Notes: generated by a model from the sequence alone, not told the origin. DNA of 6,196 nt from an uncultured beta proteobacterium (GCA_903927495.1 CAIYNH010000341.1:1-6196), one strand, 5' to 3'; shown: positions 1 to 6,196, counted from the stretch's first letter. Program-made: numbers and translations.

Positions 1-965
1 ACGCCAAGCGACACGATGCCATGCTGGCCGCAGACGACATCGCTCAGCGGCGCGACCTGAACCGGGCCTGGGTACGCAAAACCATCGCCCAGGCCCATTT
101 CATGCCACAAATTGCCAAGGCCATCACGCCGCCGGCGGTGGGGGTTGCGAAGAATTGGCAACTCTACCGCAGCCGGTTTGTGGAGCCGATTCGAATCACG
201 GCCGGAGTGAACTTTTGGCAAGCCAATCAGGAAACCCTCCAACGCGCGGAGCTAGCAACCGGGGTGTCGCCAGAGATAATCGTCGGAATCCTTGGCGTAG
301 AAAGCATTTACGGCCAGCAAATGGGAACTTACCGAGTGCTGGATGCACTGACCACGCTGGCCTTTGACTTTCCCACCAGCCACCCAAGGGCGGCAGAGCG
401 AAGCGCTTTTTTCAGAGCTGAACTAGAGCAGTTTTTAAGCCTTACAGCACGCAAGGGCGGCGACCCGCTGAGACTCAAAGGCAGCTACGCCGGAGCCATG
501 GGTATGCCCCAATTCATGCCCTCAAGTTGGAGCAAATACGCGTTGGACTTTGACGGCGACGGCCGGGTTGACCTGTTCAATAGCTCTGCCGATGTAATTG
601 GCTCGGTGGCCAACTACTTCAAGGCCTTTAATTGGCAGCCAGGTTTGCCCACACATTACCAGGTCGCTTTTGATACCCAAAAGCTTGACCTAGAGGCGCT
701 CTTGCTGCCCGACATTCTGCCGACCTTCAGCGTAACAAGCTTTCAAGCCAAAGGCGCGGAGCTGAGTGGCGAGGCGTTGGAGCACAAGGGAAAATTGGCG
801 CTGATCGAACTTCAAAATGGCGACGCACCTGCGAGTTACGTAGCGGGAACCGACAACTTTTACGCCATCACCCGCTACAACTGGAGCAGCTATTACGCCA
901 TGGCGGTGATTGAGCTCGGCCAGGCCATCGCTCAAGCCAGAGTCTCGCAAAACAATTCCAGATAA
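1..965 (+). CDS. mltB: Lytic murein transglycosylase B, 5'-truncated by window edge
   Basis: Family role: cleaves the MurNAc-GlcNAc bond of peptidoglycan without water, leaving 1,6-anhydro-MurNAc ends, usually as a periplasmic or outer-membrane lipoprotein. The frame is open to base 3 upstream of the first ATG (base 21). Family alignment from memory also continues there, so the true start and signal peptide lie outside the window. Numbering from the ATG at 21: the catalytic motif GILGVESIYG ends at residue 98, with the presumed catalytic acid at Glu94 (bases 300-302). GSYAGAMGMPQFMPSSW at 154-170 is the substrate-groove signature. DFDGDGRVDLF at 176-186 matches the EF-hand-like calcium loop of Slt35/MltB. 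NFYAITRYN plus YYAMAVIELGQAIA form the usual C-terminus. The 314 visible residues cover nearly the whole mature domain, and it appears intact. It ends 111 bases before the next gene and is probably a separate transcription unit. Family assignment is firm; the exact paralogue is less so. Confidence 0.93.
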   Translation, partial: AKRHDAMLAADDIAQRRDLNRAWVRKTIAQAHFMPQIAKAITPPAVGVAKNWQLYRSRFVEPIRITAGVNFWQANQETLQRAELATGVSPEIIVGILGVESIYGQQMGTYRVLDALTTLAFDFPTSHPRAAERSAFFRAELEQFLSLTARKGGDPLRLKGSYAGAMGMPQFMPSSWSKYALDFDGDGRVDLFNSSADVIGSVANYFKAFNWQPGLPTHYQVAFDTQKLDLEALLLPDILPTFSVTSFQAKGAELSGEALEHKGKLALIELQNGDAPASYVAGTDNFYAITRYNWSSYYAMAVIELGQAIAQARVSQNNSR

Positions 966-1062
966 CGCATGACAAAATCGGGCTATGGCTAACTGCAAAC
1001 TGAATAACTTGAGCATTAACGCATCCAACATAAACCCGCCAGCAAGACCACCTTCCAGCGCC

Positions 1063-1068
1063 AGGAGG
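1063..1068 (+). promoter_or_regulatory. Shine-Dalgarno site of the ATP-grasp gene
   Basis: A perfect AGGAGG lies 8 bases before GTG at 1077. It supports this unusual GTG start over the second GTG at 1080 and over the later in-frame ATG within codons for PNLM. Confidence 0.75.
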
Positions 1069-1076
1069 CTCGACAA

Positions 1077-2531
1077 GTGGTGGATATCCATACCCAGCAT
1101 ATTTCTCATGACACCATTGACGTACCAGATCATCGAACGACCCGTGGGCGAGCCAGTTTGAAAGACGCTACTGATACTGTCAGCGTGGTCGTGTCGACGG
1201 TCGGGCATGCGCCAAACCTCGTGCCCTCAGACTACCCAAATTTGATGACTTTGTTCCATACAAGCGCTGAGCGCCTCAACCAGGCATGTTTTTGTCGCAC
1301 CTTAAACCTCAGCCGACTGCGCGAACAACTTGAGAACGACCCCAGTCTGAGTGGCCTGATGGAAACTATCGCACAAACGCGGCCCAATCTCTTTTCCTCG
1401 ACAGTGGTGTTTATTTCAGCCGAAGTACAGCACCGTATTCATTGCACAGTTGCGGCAATTGAACGCATAGCCACCCTACCCGGCTATCAGTCACAAGCCC
1501 TGGCGCGCGCGCCTGCATTGGCCCAGCAGGCGTTCGGCCCATTGGGTGCTTGCATGGGTTATGACTTTCACTTGGGCGAGGCCGGCCCGCAACTGATCGA
1601 GATCAACACCAACGCCGGCGGCTTGCTGCTCAATCTGGCTCTGGCCCGGGCTCAGGAAGTGTGCTGTGATGAGATGAGTTGGGCTTTCCCATCGCATGCG
1701 CCAGGTAACGAATTGGCTGATGTGGTGTTTGCAATGTTCCAGTCCGAGTGGCGGCATCAGCGAAAAGATCAAGATTGGCACTCGGTAGTGATTGTGGATG
1801 ATGATCCAGCCCAGCAATACTTGGCACCAGAGTTTGAACTGTTTCGCCAATTGTTTGCTCAGCGTGGCGTGAGCGCAAGCATTGCCGACCCAAGAGCACT
1901 GTCGTGGCAAGGGGGACAACTCTGGCACCAGGGTGCACCGGTCGAGATGGTTTACAACCGTCTGACCGATTTTTATCTGGCTGAGCCAGCCCACGAGACC
2001 TTGCGCTTGGCCTATGAAACCGGGGCTATCGTGATGACACCGCATCCTCATGCCCATGCGCTGTATGCCGAAAAGCGCAACCTGATCGCTCTTGGCACAG
2101 ACGAGTTTTTAATGCAGTGGGGTGCCGAGCAACCTGATCGCTTTGCGTTGCAGGCTGGCATTCCGGAAACCGAATTGGTCACTCTCGCCCGATCGGATGA
2201 GCTTTGGGCCCGGCGGCGTCATCTCTTCTTCAAACCTGTGGCGGGCTATGGTGCCAAGGCAGCTTACCGGGGCGACAAACTCACGCGCCGGGTCTGGGAC
2301 GCAATTCTTGCGGGCGATTTTGTTGCGCAAGCCTTGGTACCACCCAGCGCACGCATGATTGAGCTTGATGGTGTGCTGACTGACCTGAAGTTTGACATTC
2401 GTGCTTACACCTATGCTGGGAAAATTCAAATGCTGGCGGCACGCATGTATGCTGGACAAACCACCAACTTTCGGACCCAAGGCGGTGGCTTTGCACCGGT
2501 GATTGTGGTGCCAAGCAAGGAGTCTGCCTAA
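1077..2531 (+). CDS. Circularly permuted ATP-grasp ligase-like protein
   Basis: No gene name recognised. The 484-residue soluble protein has no signal peptide. The C-terminal half reads like the nucleotide-binding part of ATP-grasp enzymes: FFKPVAGYGAK at 384-394 (ATP-binding Lys386 and Gly-rich loop), FVAQALVPPS at 415-424 (hinge), FDIRAY at 439-444, AARMYAG at 454-460 and TNFRTQGGG at 463-471. The acidic E-x-N segment that normally closes such domains is absent there. It occurs instead as PQLIEINTNAGG at 171-182 (Glu175, Asn177), the order seen in circularly permuted ATP-grasp proteins (CP_ATPgrasp, DUF404/407). MVYNRLTDFYL at 291-301 and ALYAEKRNL at 328-336 also resemble that family. ATP-grasp enzymes join a carboxylate to an amine through an acyl phosphate. 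Substrates here are unknown, but coupling to the amidotransferase suggests a peptide bond. Residues 1-100 are unassigned. Start: GTG with AGGAGG 8 bases upstream. Ends in TAATG, overlapping the next start by one base. Confidence 0.85.
   Translation: MVDIHTQHISHDTIDVPDHRTTRGRASLKDATDTVSVVVSTVGHAPNLVPSDYPNLMTLFHTSAERLNQACFCRTLNLSRLREQLENDPSLSGLMETIAQTRPNLFSSTVVFISAEVQHRIHCTVAAIERIATLPGYQSQALARAPALAQQAFGPLGACMGYDFHLGEAGPQLIEINTNAGGLLLNLALARAQEVCCDEMSWAFPSHAPGNELADVVFAMFQSEWRHQRKDQDWHSVVIVDDDPAQQYLAPEFELFRQLFAQRGVSASIADPRALSWQGGQLWHQGAPVEMVYNRLTDFYLAEPAHETLRLAYETGAIVMTPHPHAHALYAEKRNLIALGTDEFLMQWGAEQPDRFALQAGIPETELVTLARSDELWARRRHLFFKPVAGYGAKAAYRGDKLTRRVWDAILAGDFVAQALVPPSARMIELDGVLTDLKFDIRAYTYAGKIQMLAARMYAGQTTNFRTQGGGFAPVIVVPSKESA
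2517..2522 (+). promoter_or_regulatory. Shine-Dalgarno site of the amidotransferase gene, inside the upstream gene
   Basis: AAGGAG lies 8 bases before ATG at 2531, within the last codons of the ATP-grasp gene. With the TAATG stop/start overlap it indicates translational coupling. It also fixes the start so that Cys2 becomes the N-terminal nucleophile. Confidence 0.7.
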
Positions 2532-4345
2532 TGTGCGGTATTTGCGGCGAACTCCGCTTTGACGGTTTGGAGCCTGACATGGCGGGCATAGCTCGCATGT
2601 CAGACACTTTGGCACGCCGTGGTCCTGACCATGCAGGAACTTACCAAGATGGGCCACTGGCATTTGGCCACCGGCGCCTGTCAATCATTGATTTGTCAGC
2701 GCACGCCCACCAGCCCATGGCAGATACCGCCCTGCAGCTGACTCTGGTGTTCAACGGAACCATCTACAACTACCGCGAACTGCGCACGGAACTGGTTCAG
2801 TTGGGCTACACATTCTTTTCCGAAGGCGACAGTGAGGTCATTTTGAAGGGCTACCACGCCTGGGGACAAGACTGCGTGAAGCGATTCATCGGCATGTTTG
2901 CCTTTGCCATTTGGGATCAGTGCACTGCACAGCTGTTTTTAGCGCGTGACCGCTTTGGCATCAAGCCACTTTATTTGGCACAAGATGCCACCCGTTTGCG
3001 CTTCGCTTCAAGCCTGCCGGCACTGCTTGCCGGCGGCGGCATTGACACCACACTGGACCGGGAAGCACTGCACCACCACTTCACGCTGCACACCGTGGTG
3101 CCCGCACCTCGCACGGTGCTTGCGGGTGTGCGCAAGTTACCTCCCGCCACAACCATGCTGCTGGGCGCCGATGGGAGGCCATCCACCCAGCAGGTTTATT
3201 GGACTCTGGAAGCAACCCGTTCGGCTCAAGCCTTGTCTGAAACCGCTTGGCTGGCCGCAACCCGGGAGCACCTGTCACGCGCCGTAGAGCGGCGTTTATT
3301 GGCCGCTGATGTGCCAGTCGGCGTGCTGCTCTCAGGTGGACTGGATTCAAGCCTGTTGGTGGGGTTGCTGGCACCCCATGTTCCAGACCTGCAGACCTTT
3401 TCAATTGGTTTTGAAGACGTGGGTGAAAACTCCGAAAAAGCGGATGAATTTGAATTCTCTGATCTGGTAGCTGCCCACTTCAACACCCGTCACCACAAGT
3501 TCAGTATTCCAAACAGCGAGGTGTTGCGACGACTTCCTGAAGCTGTTGCACAGATGACTGAACCCATGGTTAGCCACGATGTCATCGCTTTTTACTTGCT
3601 GAGCGAAAAGGTCTCGAAGGAAGTCAAGGTAGTGATGTCGGGTCAAGGTGCAGACGAAGTGTTTGGTGGCTACTTTTGGTATCCAAAAATGAACGCAGAG
3701 TCGGGCTCACCACTAGAGCGCTTTAGCAAACACTACTTTGACCGAGACCATGCCGAGTATCTTCAAATGATCGCTCCAGCTTGGGCAGCAACAGATGTGA
3801 CATCTGAATTGATAGAAAAGGAATTGACTAAACCAAACAGCGCAGAGTTTTTGGACCAGGTCTGGCGCTTGGATGCCACCACGCTGATTGTGGACGACCC
3901 GGTGAAACGCGTGGACAACATGCCCATGGCTTGGGGTCTGGAAGTACGTGTGCCATTTCTGGATCACGAACTGGTGGAGCTTGCGGCCCGAATGCCACCT
4001 GAACTCAAGCTCAAATTGGGGGGCAAATTTCCGCTCAAGGCCGTGTCACGGGGACTGATTCCTGACACGGTGATCGATCGCCCTAAAGGCTACTTTCCGG
4101 TTCCAGCGCTGAAATACGTGCGCGGCCCGTTTTTGCAACTGATGCGCACTATTTTGATGTCAGAAGCCTGCCTTAAGCGTGGACTGTACCGCCGCGACTA
4201 TGTCGAGAAATTGCTTCAGAATCCAGAAGCGCCCGACCACTTTACCCGCATCAACGGCAGCAAGTTATGGCACCTGGCGCTGCTGGAGTGGTGGCTGCAA
4301 GTGCATGTGGATGGCGTTGACTTCCACCAATATTATCCGCAGTGA
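2531..4345 (+). CDS. asnO: AsnO-type glutamine-dependent amidotransferase (NAGGN amidotransferase-like)
   Basis: Class II glutamine amidotransferase fused to an asparagine-synthetase-like domain. In the AsnO/TIGR03104 subfamily it amidates the C-terminal carboxylate of N-acetylglutaminylglutamine, giving the osmolyte NAGGN. Seen here: MCGICGELRFDG with nucleophile Cys2 after Met removal; RRGPDHAG at 29-36; GHRRLSIIDLS at 47-56; VFNGTIYNYRELR at 73-85 (glutaminase half); LLSGGLDSS at 266-274 (pyrophosphate loop binding ATP); SGQGADEVFGGY at 370-381; EVRVPFLDHELVELA at 471-485; RPKGYFPVPALKY at 517-529; GSKLWHLALLEWWLQ at 576-590. The opening MCGICGELRFDG and the C-terminal RPKGYFPVPALKY are, from memory, more typical of the NAGGN subfamily than of ordinary AsnB. 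At 604 residues it is near the family length of about 590, with no catalytic residue missing. The usual GNAT/ATP-grasp partner is not adjacent; a permuted ATP-grasp gene is. The true substrate may therefore differ. Subfamily is well supported; the symbol is tentative. Confidence 0.92.
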   Translation: MCGICGELRFDGLEPDMAGIARMSDTLARRGPDHAGTYQDGPLAFGHRRLSIIDLSAHAHQPMADTALQLTLVFNGTIYNYRELRTELVQLGYTFFSEGDSEVILKGYHAWGQDCVKRFIGMFAFAIWDQCTAQLFLARDRFGIKPLYLAQDATRLRFASSLPALLAGGGIDTTLDREALHHHFTLHTVVPAPRTVLAGVRKLPPATTMLLGADGRPSTQQVYWTLEATRSAQALSETAWLAATREHLSRAVERRLLAADVPVGVLLSGGLDSSLLVGLLAPHVPDLQTFSIGFEDVGENSEKADEFEFSDLVAAHFNTRHHKFSIPNSEVLRRLPEAVAQMTEPMVSHDVIAFYLLSEKVSKEVKVVMSGQGADEVFGGYFWYPKMNAESGSPLERFSKHYFDRDHAEYLQMIAPAWAATDVTSELIEKELTKPNSAEFLDQVWRLDATTLIVDDPVKRVDNMPMAWGLEVRVPFLDHELVELAARMPPELKLKLGGKFPLKAVSRGLIPDTVIDRPKGYFPVPALKYVRGPFLQLMRTILMSEACLKRGLYRRDYVEKLLQNPEAPDHFTRINGSKLWHLALLEWWLQVHVDGVDFHQYYPQ

Positions 4346-4556
4346 TATATCTCGCCACTGCAAGTCGATGATCGACACACATCAGCCAGAATCCACGGCT
4401 GACACTTAATCAGACCCTGAGTGGCAACCATGTTGGTTTCTTGGCGCATCTGATAAAACGAGCATTCGGATGCCGGCATAGTATCTGTGCAGGTTTTTGA
4501 AGGCAGTAACCATCTGATTCCATCTCCACATTAATCCGACACTTTGTCGCTTCGCC
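4346..4556. other. Intergenic stretch without recognisable gene
   Basis: No convincing coding signal on either strand. It contains an odd palindrome GTCGATGATCGAC (4364-4376), a 6-bp stem TCAGCC/GGCTGA with a 9-base loop (4382-4402) and two similar motifs, TTAATCAGAC (4406-4415) and TTAATCCGAC (4531-4540). The minus-strand reading frame continues through here from the FnIII fragment but loses protein-like character after about 4556. Confidence 0.5.
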
Positions 4557-4726
4557 TTGCCGTGCACACTGGGGGGCTGCGTCACTGCCGGCACCTGGAC
4601 TCCGGGTACTGGCGGTGTGCTGAAGTCCGGCAGTGCTTGCGTGACTGTATTTCCCAGCATGTCTGTCGATGTCACTGAGACGCTGTATGTTTTGCCGGGT
4701 GTGAGCCCTGTCATGGATACTAAAGT
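4557..4726 (-). pseudogene. Fibronectin type III-like domain fragment, antisense to neighbours
   Basis: The minus strand encodes MTGLTPGKTYSVSVTSTDML followed by GNTVTQALPDFSTPPVPG (first Met at 4714). This is the pattern of the last strands of an FnIII domain (xLTPGxTYxxxVxxxDxxGN), as found in secreted bacterial repeat proteins. No start codon with a ribosome site, signal peptide or first half of the domain is visible. Toward lower coordinates the frame runs on without domain-like sequence and stops near 4406. It is best read as a relic of a larger secreted or surface protein gene. The overlapping plus-strand frame is its shadow. Its FnIII tail resembles the plus-strand tail that starts immediately after it (4724), which suggests rearrangement between related domains. 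The limits given are approximate. Confidence 0.55.
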
Positions 4727-5530
4727 GATCCTGCAGGCAAGAGTACAGCGGTCTCGAACCGGGTGAGTTTCACCACCAGTGCGGAAAACAGCAATGGCAC
4801 CACCACAACCACCACGACGACGAGTAGCACGACCACATCAACAGTGGGCAGCGGTACCACGACAACCACAACGGTAACTTCGACCACGACCAGCACGATG
4901 GACGGGGGAGCAGGCAGTCTAAACTTGGCGGTGGGCTGGAACCTAGTGGGCAATGGGCATGAGACCGGATTTGATGTCAGCGGCCTGTTTGGAGACTCCA
5001 GCCTGGTCACTTCGGTGTGGAAGTGGATAGCAGCTAGTACCAAGTGGGCGTTCTATGCGCCTTCGCTGAGCGTGCAAACTCTCACGGACTATGCCCTCAT
5101 CAAGGGTTACGAGGTGCTGAGTCGGATTGAACCAGGAGAGGGGTTCTGGGTGAACTCCAAGCTGGACTATGCAGTCAGCATGCCAGCAGGTACAGCAGTG
5201 GCTTCAAGCAGTTTCAGCGCCACCGGCAGCAGGCCACTGGGGCTGGGCTGGAGTCTGATTGCGACCGGGAACACACCCACTCCGACCGCCTTCAACAACG
5301 CACTGTCGGTGACATCACCGGCACCGGCACCATTGCCGCTCAATGTGATCTCGATCTGGGCGTGGGATACGGTGGCAACGAAGTGGTACTTCTGGGCACC
5401 TAGCCTGGTAAATACAAAAACGCTGCAGAGCTACACCACGAGCAAGGACTATCTGGACTTCACTACCATTCCCAACCTACCAATGGGAACGCTATCGCCA
5501 TACACTGGGATTTGGGTGAATAGACCTTGA
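4724..5530 (+). pseudogene. 5'-truncated secreted repeat protein: FnIII tail, Thr-rich linker, two GWN/WVN modules
   Basis: An in-frame TAA at 4721 is followed at once by SDPAGKSTAVSNRVSFTTS, the end of an FnIII domain, so the N-terminal part is missing. The first possible start, GTG at 4763, falls inside that domain, lacks a signal peptide and is unlikely to be genuine. Numbering from 4763: Thr/Ser-rich linker at residues 13-45; module 1 from GWNLVGNG (58-65) through SVWKWIAASTKWAFYAPSL (84-102) to GEGFWVN (125-131); module 2 from GWSLIATG (162-169) through SIWAWDTVATKWYFWAPSL (197-215) to GIWVN (249-253). The modules share a Trp-rich core and probably form related beta-rich domains; I know no function for them. 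The natural-looking C-terminus (WVNRP then TGA) and intact module spacing suggest recent truncation. Similar modules end secreted proteins in Burkholderiales (recalled, not checked). A short expressed cytoplasmic product cannot be excluded. Confidence 0.7.
4799..4897 (+). repeat. Low-complexity Thr-codon tract (interdomain linker)
   Basis: About 33 codons are almost all ACC/ACA/ACG Thr, with a few Ser, Val and Gly, interrupted once by VGSG. The codons are mixed rather than an exact tandem repeat, so selection for amino-acid composition is more likely than simple slippage. Such tracts are typical flexible linkers between extracellular domains. Confidence 0.8.
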
Positions 5531-5544
5531 GCACCTGAAACAAT

Positions 5545-5781
5545 AGAAGGTGGATTGAACTGAAAACCGCTATATGGTACCTACAGTCAATTCTGTTAAC
5601 TGGATTTGCTGGTCTGTCACAGGCTCAGTCGTTTATCTAGAGTGGGACGGTTTCTGGTGATGCAGCGCCAATTGCGGGTGCGTCGATGACACTAATAGAT
5701 GCCGCGACGTTGGTACAAGTTGGGCTGGTGGTCACTGATGGACTTGGTCGCTACCAAAATTTATTTATAAGTACACACTGA
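5545..5781 (+). pseudogene. Decayed 5' end of a secreted protein: signal peptide plus carboxypeptidase-regulatory-like domain
   Basis: In the frame of base 5560 the DNA encodes LKTAIWYLQSILLTGFAGLS followed by QAQSFI: a basic start, a hydrophobic core and an SQA-like cleavage site, a good Sec signal peptide. The codon at the expected start is CTG (5560), preceded by AGAAGG at 5545-5550, as if an ATG had been lost. TAG at 5638-5640 then stops the frame, but the same frame continues as SGTVSGDAAPIAGASMTLID and VVTDGLGRYQ, the pattern of a carboxypeptidase-regulatory-like (CarboxypepD_reg) beta-sandwich, before TGA at 5779. A single CAG-to-TAG change could explain the amber stop. No further domain follows, so the gene is also truncated at 3'. 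It follows the GWN/WVN fragment by 14 bases and may be the N-terminal remnant of a protein of the same general class. Confidence 0.6.
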
Positions 5782-5823
5782 TTCGTTTATAGTTATCCAA
5801 TGCCAACAATTGTCGACTGATTT

Positions 5824-5914
5824 CATTTCTAAATCATTCGTCTAGGTGTTGAGCCGCAGACATTGCCGCAGTAAGACAGGGCGAAACAACAGCGACAAGG
5901 ATGATTTAGAAATG
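5824..5914. repeat. 14-bp perfect inverted repeat with 63-base spacer
   Basis: CATTTCTAAATCAT at 5824-5837 is the exact reverse complement of ATGATTTAGAAATG at 5901-5914. Allowing two mismatches it extends to 18 positions (5822-5839 and 5899-5916). The right arm ends 17 bases before the ATG at 5932, overlapping the start of the likely ribosome-site region. Possible roles are paired operator sites, a long-stemmed leader hairpin occluding translation, or ends of a tiny degraded mobile element. The sequence alone does not decide. Confidence 0.75.
5853..5871. repeat. Short direct repeat GCCGCAG x2
   Basis: GCCGCAG occurs at 5853-5859 and 5865-5871, a 12-base period, inside the spacer of the inverted repeat. 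It could be a pair of protein-binding half-sites but is short enough to be chance. Confidence 0.4.
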
Positions 5915-5931
5915 GAACGAGGCCACCGCAA

Positions 5932-6196
5932 ATGAGTACATCACACAGTCCAAAGTGGGTCAAAGGCTTTAAATCTGACTACGACAAGATATTTGTCAAA
6001 AAATGGTCCTCCTATCTGGGTGCAGTCTTGTTGATGCTGGCTATTTTGGGGCTGATGATCAATGGCATGGTTTGGGGCGTATTTGGCGGCATCAAATTTT
6101 GGGGAGATTGGTTCAACAACTTCATCGGTCTCGGACCCCTGCTTGGTTTGCCGGTCGAACTCAACAGCTTCTGGTTGCACAGCATGTCGCTGATGA
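5932..6196 (+). CDS. YeeE/YedE-type membrane protein, 3'-truncated by window edge
   Basis: The ATG at 5932 has a modest ribosome site (ACGAGG, 5917-5922, 9 bases upstream) and opens a frame that runs off the window after 88 codons. A polar, lysine-containing N-terminus of about 25 residues precedes a clear membrane helix at about 27-45 (YLGAVLLMLAILGLMI). Next comes WGVFGGIKFWGDWFNNFIG at 48-66, which resembles the conserved segment after the first helix in YeeE/YedE (DUF395) proteins. Members of that family include thiosulfate importers, and many sit beside sulfur-relay genes. Only about a fifth of a typical protein is visible, and the conserved cysteines of the family are not in view, so a sulfur substrate is an inference. 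The minus-strand frame opposite (5941-6180) is a shadow. Expression may be affected by the inverted repeat just upstream. Confidence 0.7.
   Translation, partial: MSTSHSPKWVKGFKSDYDKIFVKKWSSYLGAVLLMLAILGLMINGMVWGVFGGIKFWGDWFNNFIGLGPLLGLPVELNSFWLHSMSLM

Noticed and set aside
1009..1036. Possible promoter TTGAGC-16-TAAACC before the ATP-grasp gene
   Set aside because: Both boxes match the consensus poorly (4 of 6 and 3 of 6); such matches are common by chance.
690..1208. Minus-strand open frame of 172 codons spanning the mltB end and the next gene's start
   Set aside because: It is mostly antisense to well-supported coding sequence and shows no recognisable domain; a shadow frame.
4364..4402. 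Possible transcription terminator after the amidotransferase gene (palindrome plus 6-bp stem)
   Set aside because: The stems are short, one has a 9-base loop, and neither is followed by a run of T.
4557..4766. Plus-strand open frame of 69 codons
   Set aside because: It is antisense to the FnIII-like fragment, its protein resembles nothing, and the minus-strand reading is clearly domain-like.
4799..4897. Thr-codon tract considered as a CRISPR or phase-variable tandem repeat
   Set aside because: There is no regular repeat unit with spacers, and the mixed Thr codons do not form an exact slippage-prone repeat.
5941..6180. Minus-strand open frame of 79 codons at the right end
   Set aside because: It lies opposite the YeeE/YedE-like frame, which has a ribosome site, a membrane helix and family resemblance.

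Overview
The window looks like a piece of a betaproteobacterial chromosome, probably Burkholderiales and perhaps Comamonadaceae-like. This is an inference from the MltB-type transglycosylase, the moderately GC-rich codon use and the remnants of repetitive secreted proteins. All confidently recognised genes lie on the + strand.

Layout. (1) 1-965: the 3' part of an MltB-type lytic murein transglycosylase, entering from outside the window. (2) 1077-4345: a tight two-gene operon. The first gene encodes a protein I read as a circularly permuted ATP-grasp ligase. The second encodes an asparagine-synthetase-like amidotransferase that closely resembles the enzyme of N-acetylglutaminylglutamine amide (NAGGN) synthesis (AsnO type). 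The stop of the first gene and the start of the second share one base (TAATG), so translation is probably coupled. (3) 4346-5931: about 1.6 kb of gene debris. It holds a minus-strand fibronectin-III-like fragment, a plus-strand C-terminal fragment of a secreted protein (FnIII tail, Thr-rich linker, two 'GWN...WVN' modules), and a dead 5' end of another secreted protein (signal peptide, amber stop, then a carboxypeptidase-regulatory-like domain). (4) 5822-5916: a strong inverted repeat just upstream of the last gene. (5) 5932-6196: the 5' end of a YeeE/YedE-type membrane protein, cut by the window edge.

How the genes work together. In the known NAGGN pathway, a GNAT/ATP-grasp fusion joins and acetylates glutamines and AsnO converts the C-terminal carboxylate to an amide. 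Here the AsnO-like enzyme is instead coupled to an ATP-grasp protein with no visible GNAT domain. Its metal-binding E-x-N segment sits near residue 175, before the nucleotide-binding part at residues 384-471. The pair therefore looks like a peptide-amide (possibly osmolyte) module with a different ligase. This is the most interesting part of the window. The product is unknown.
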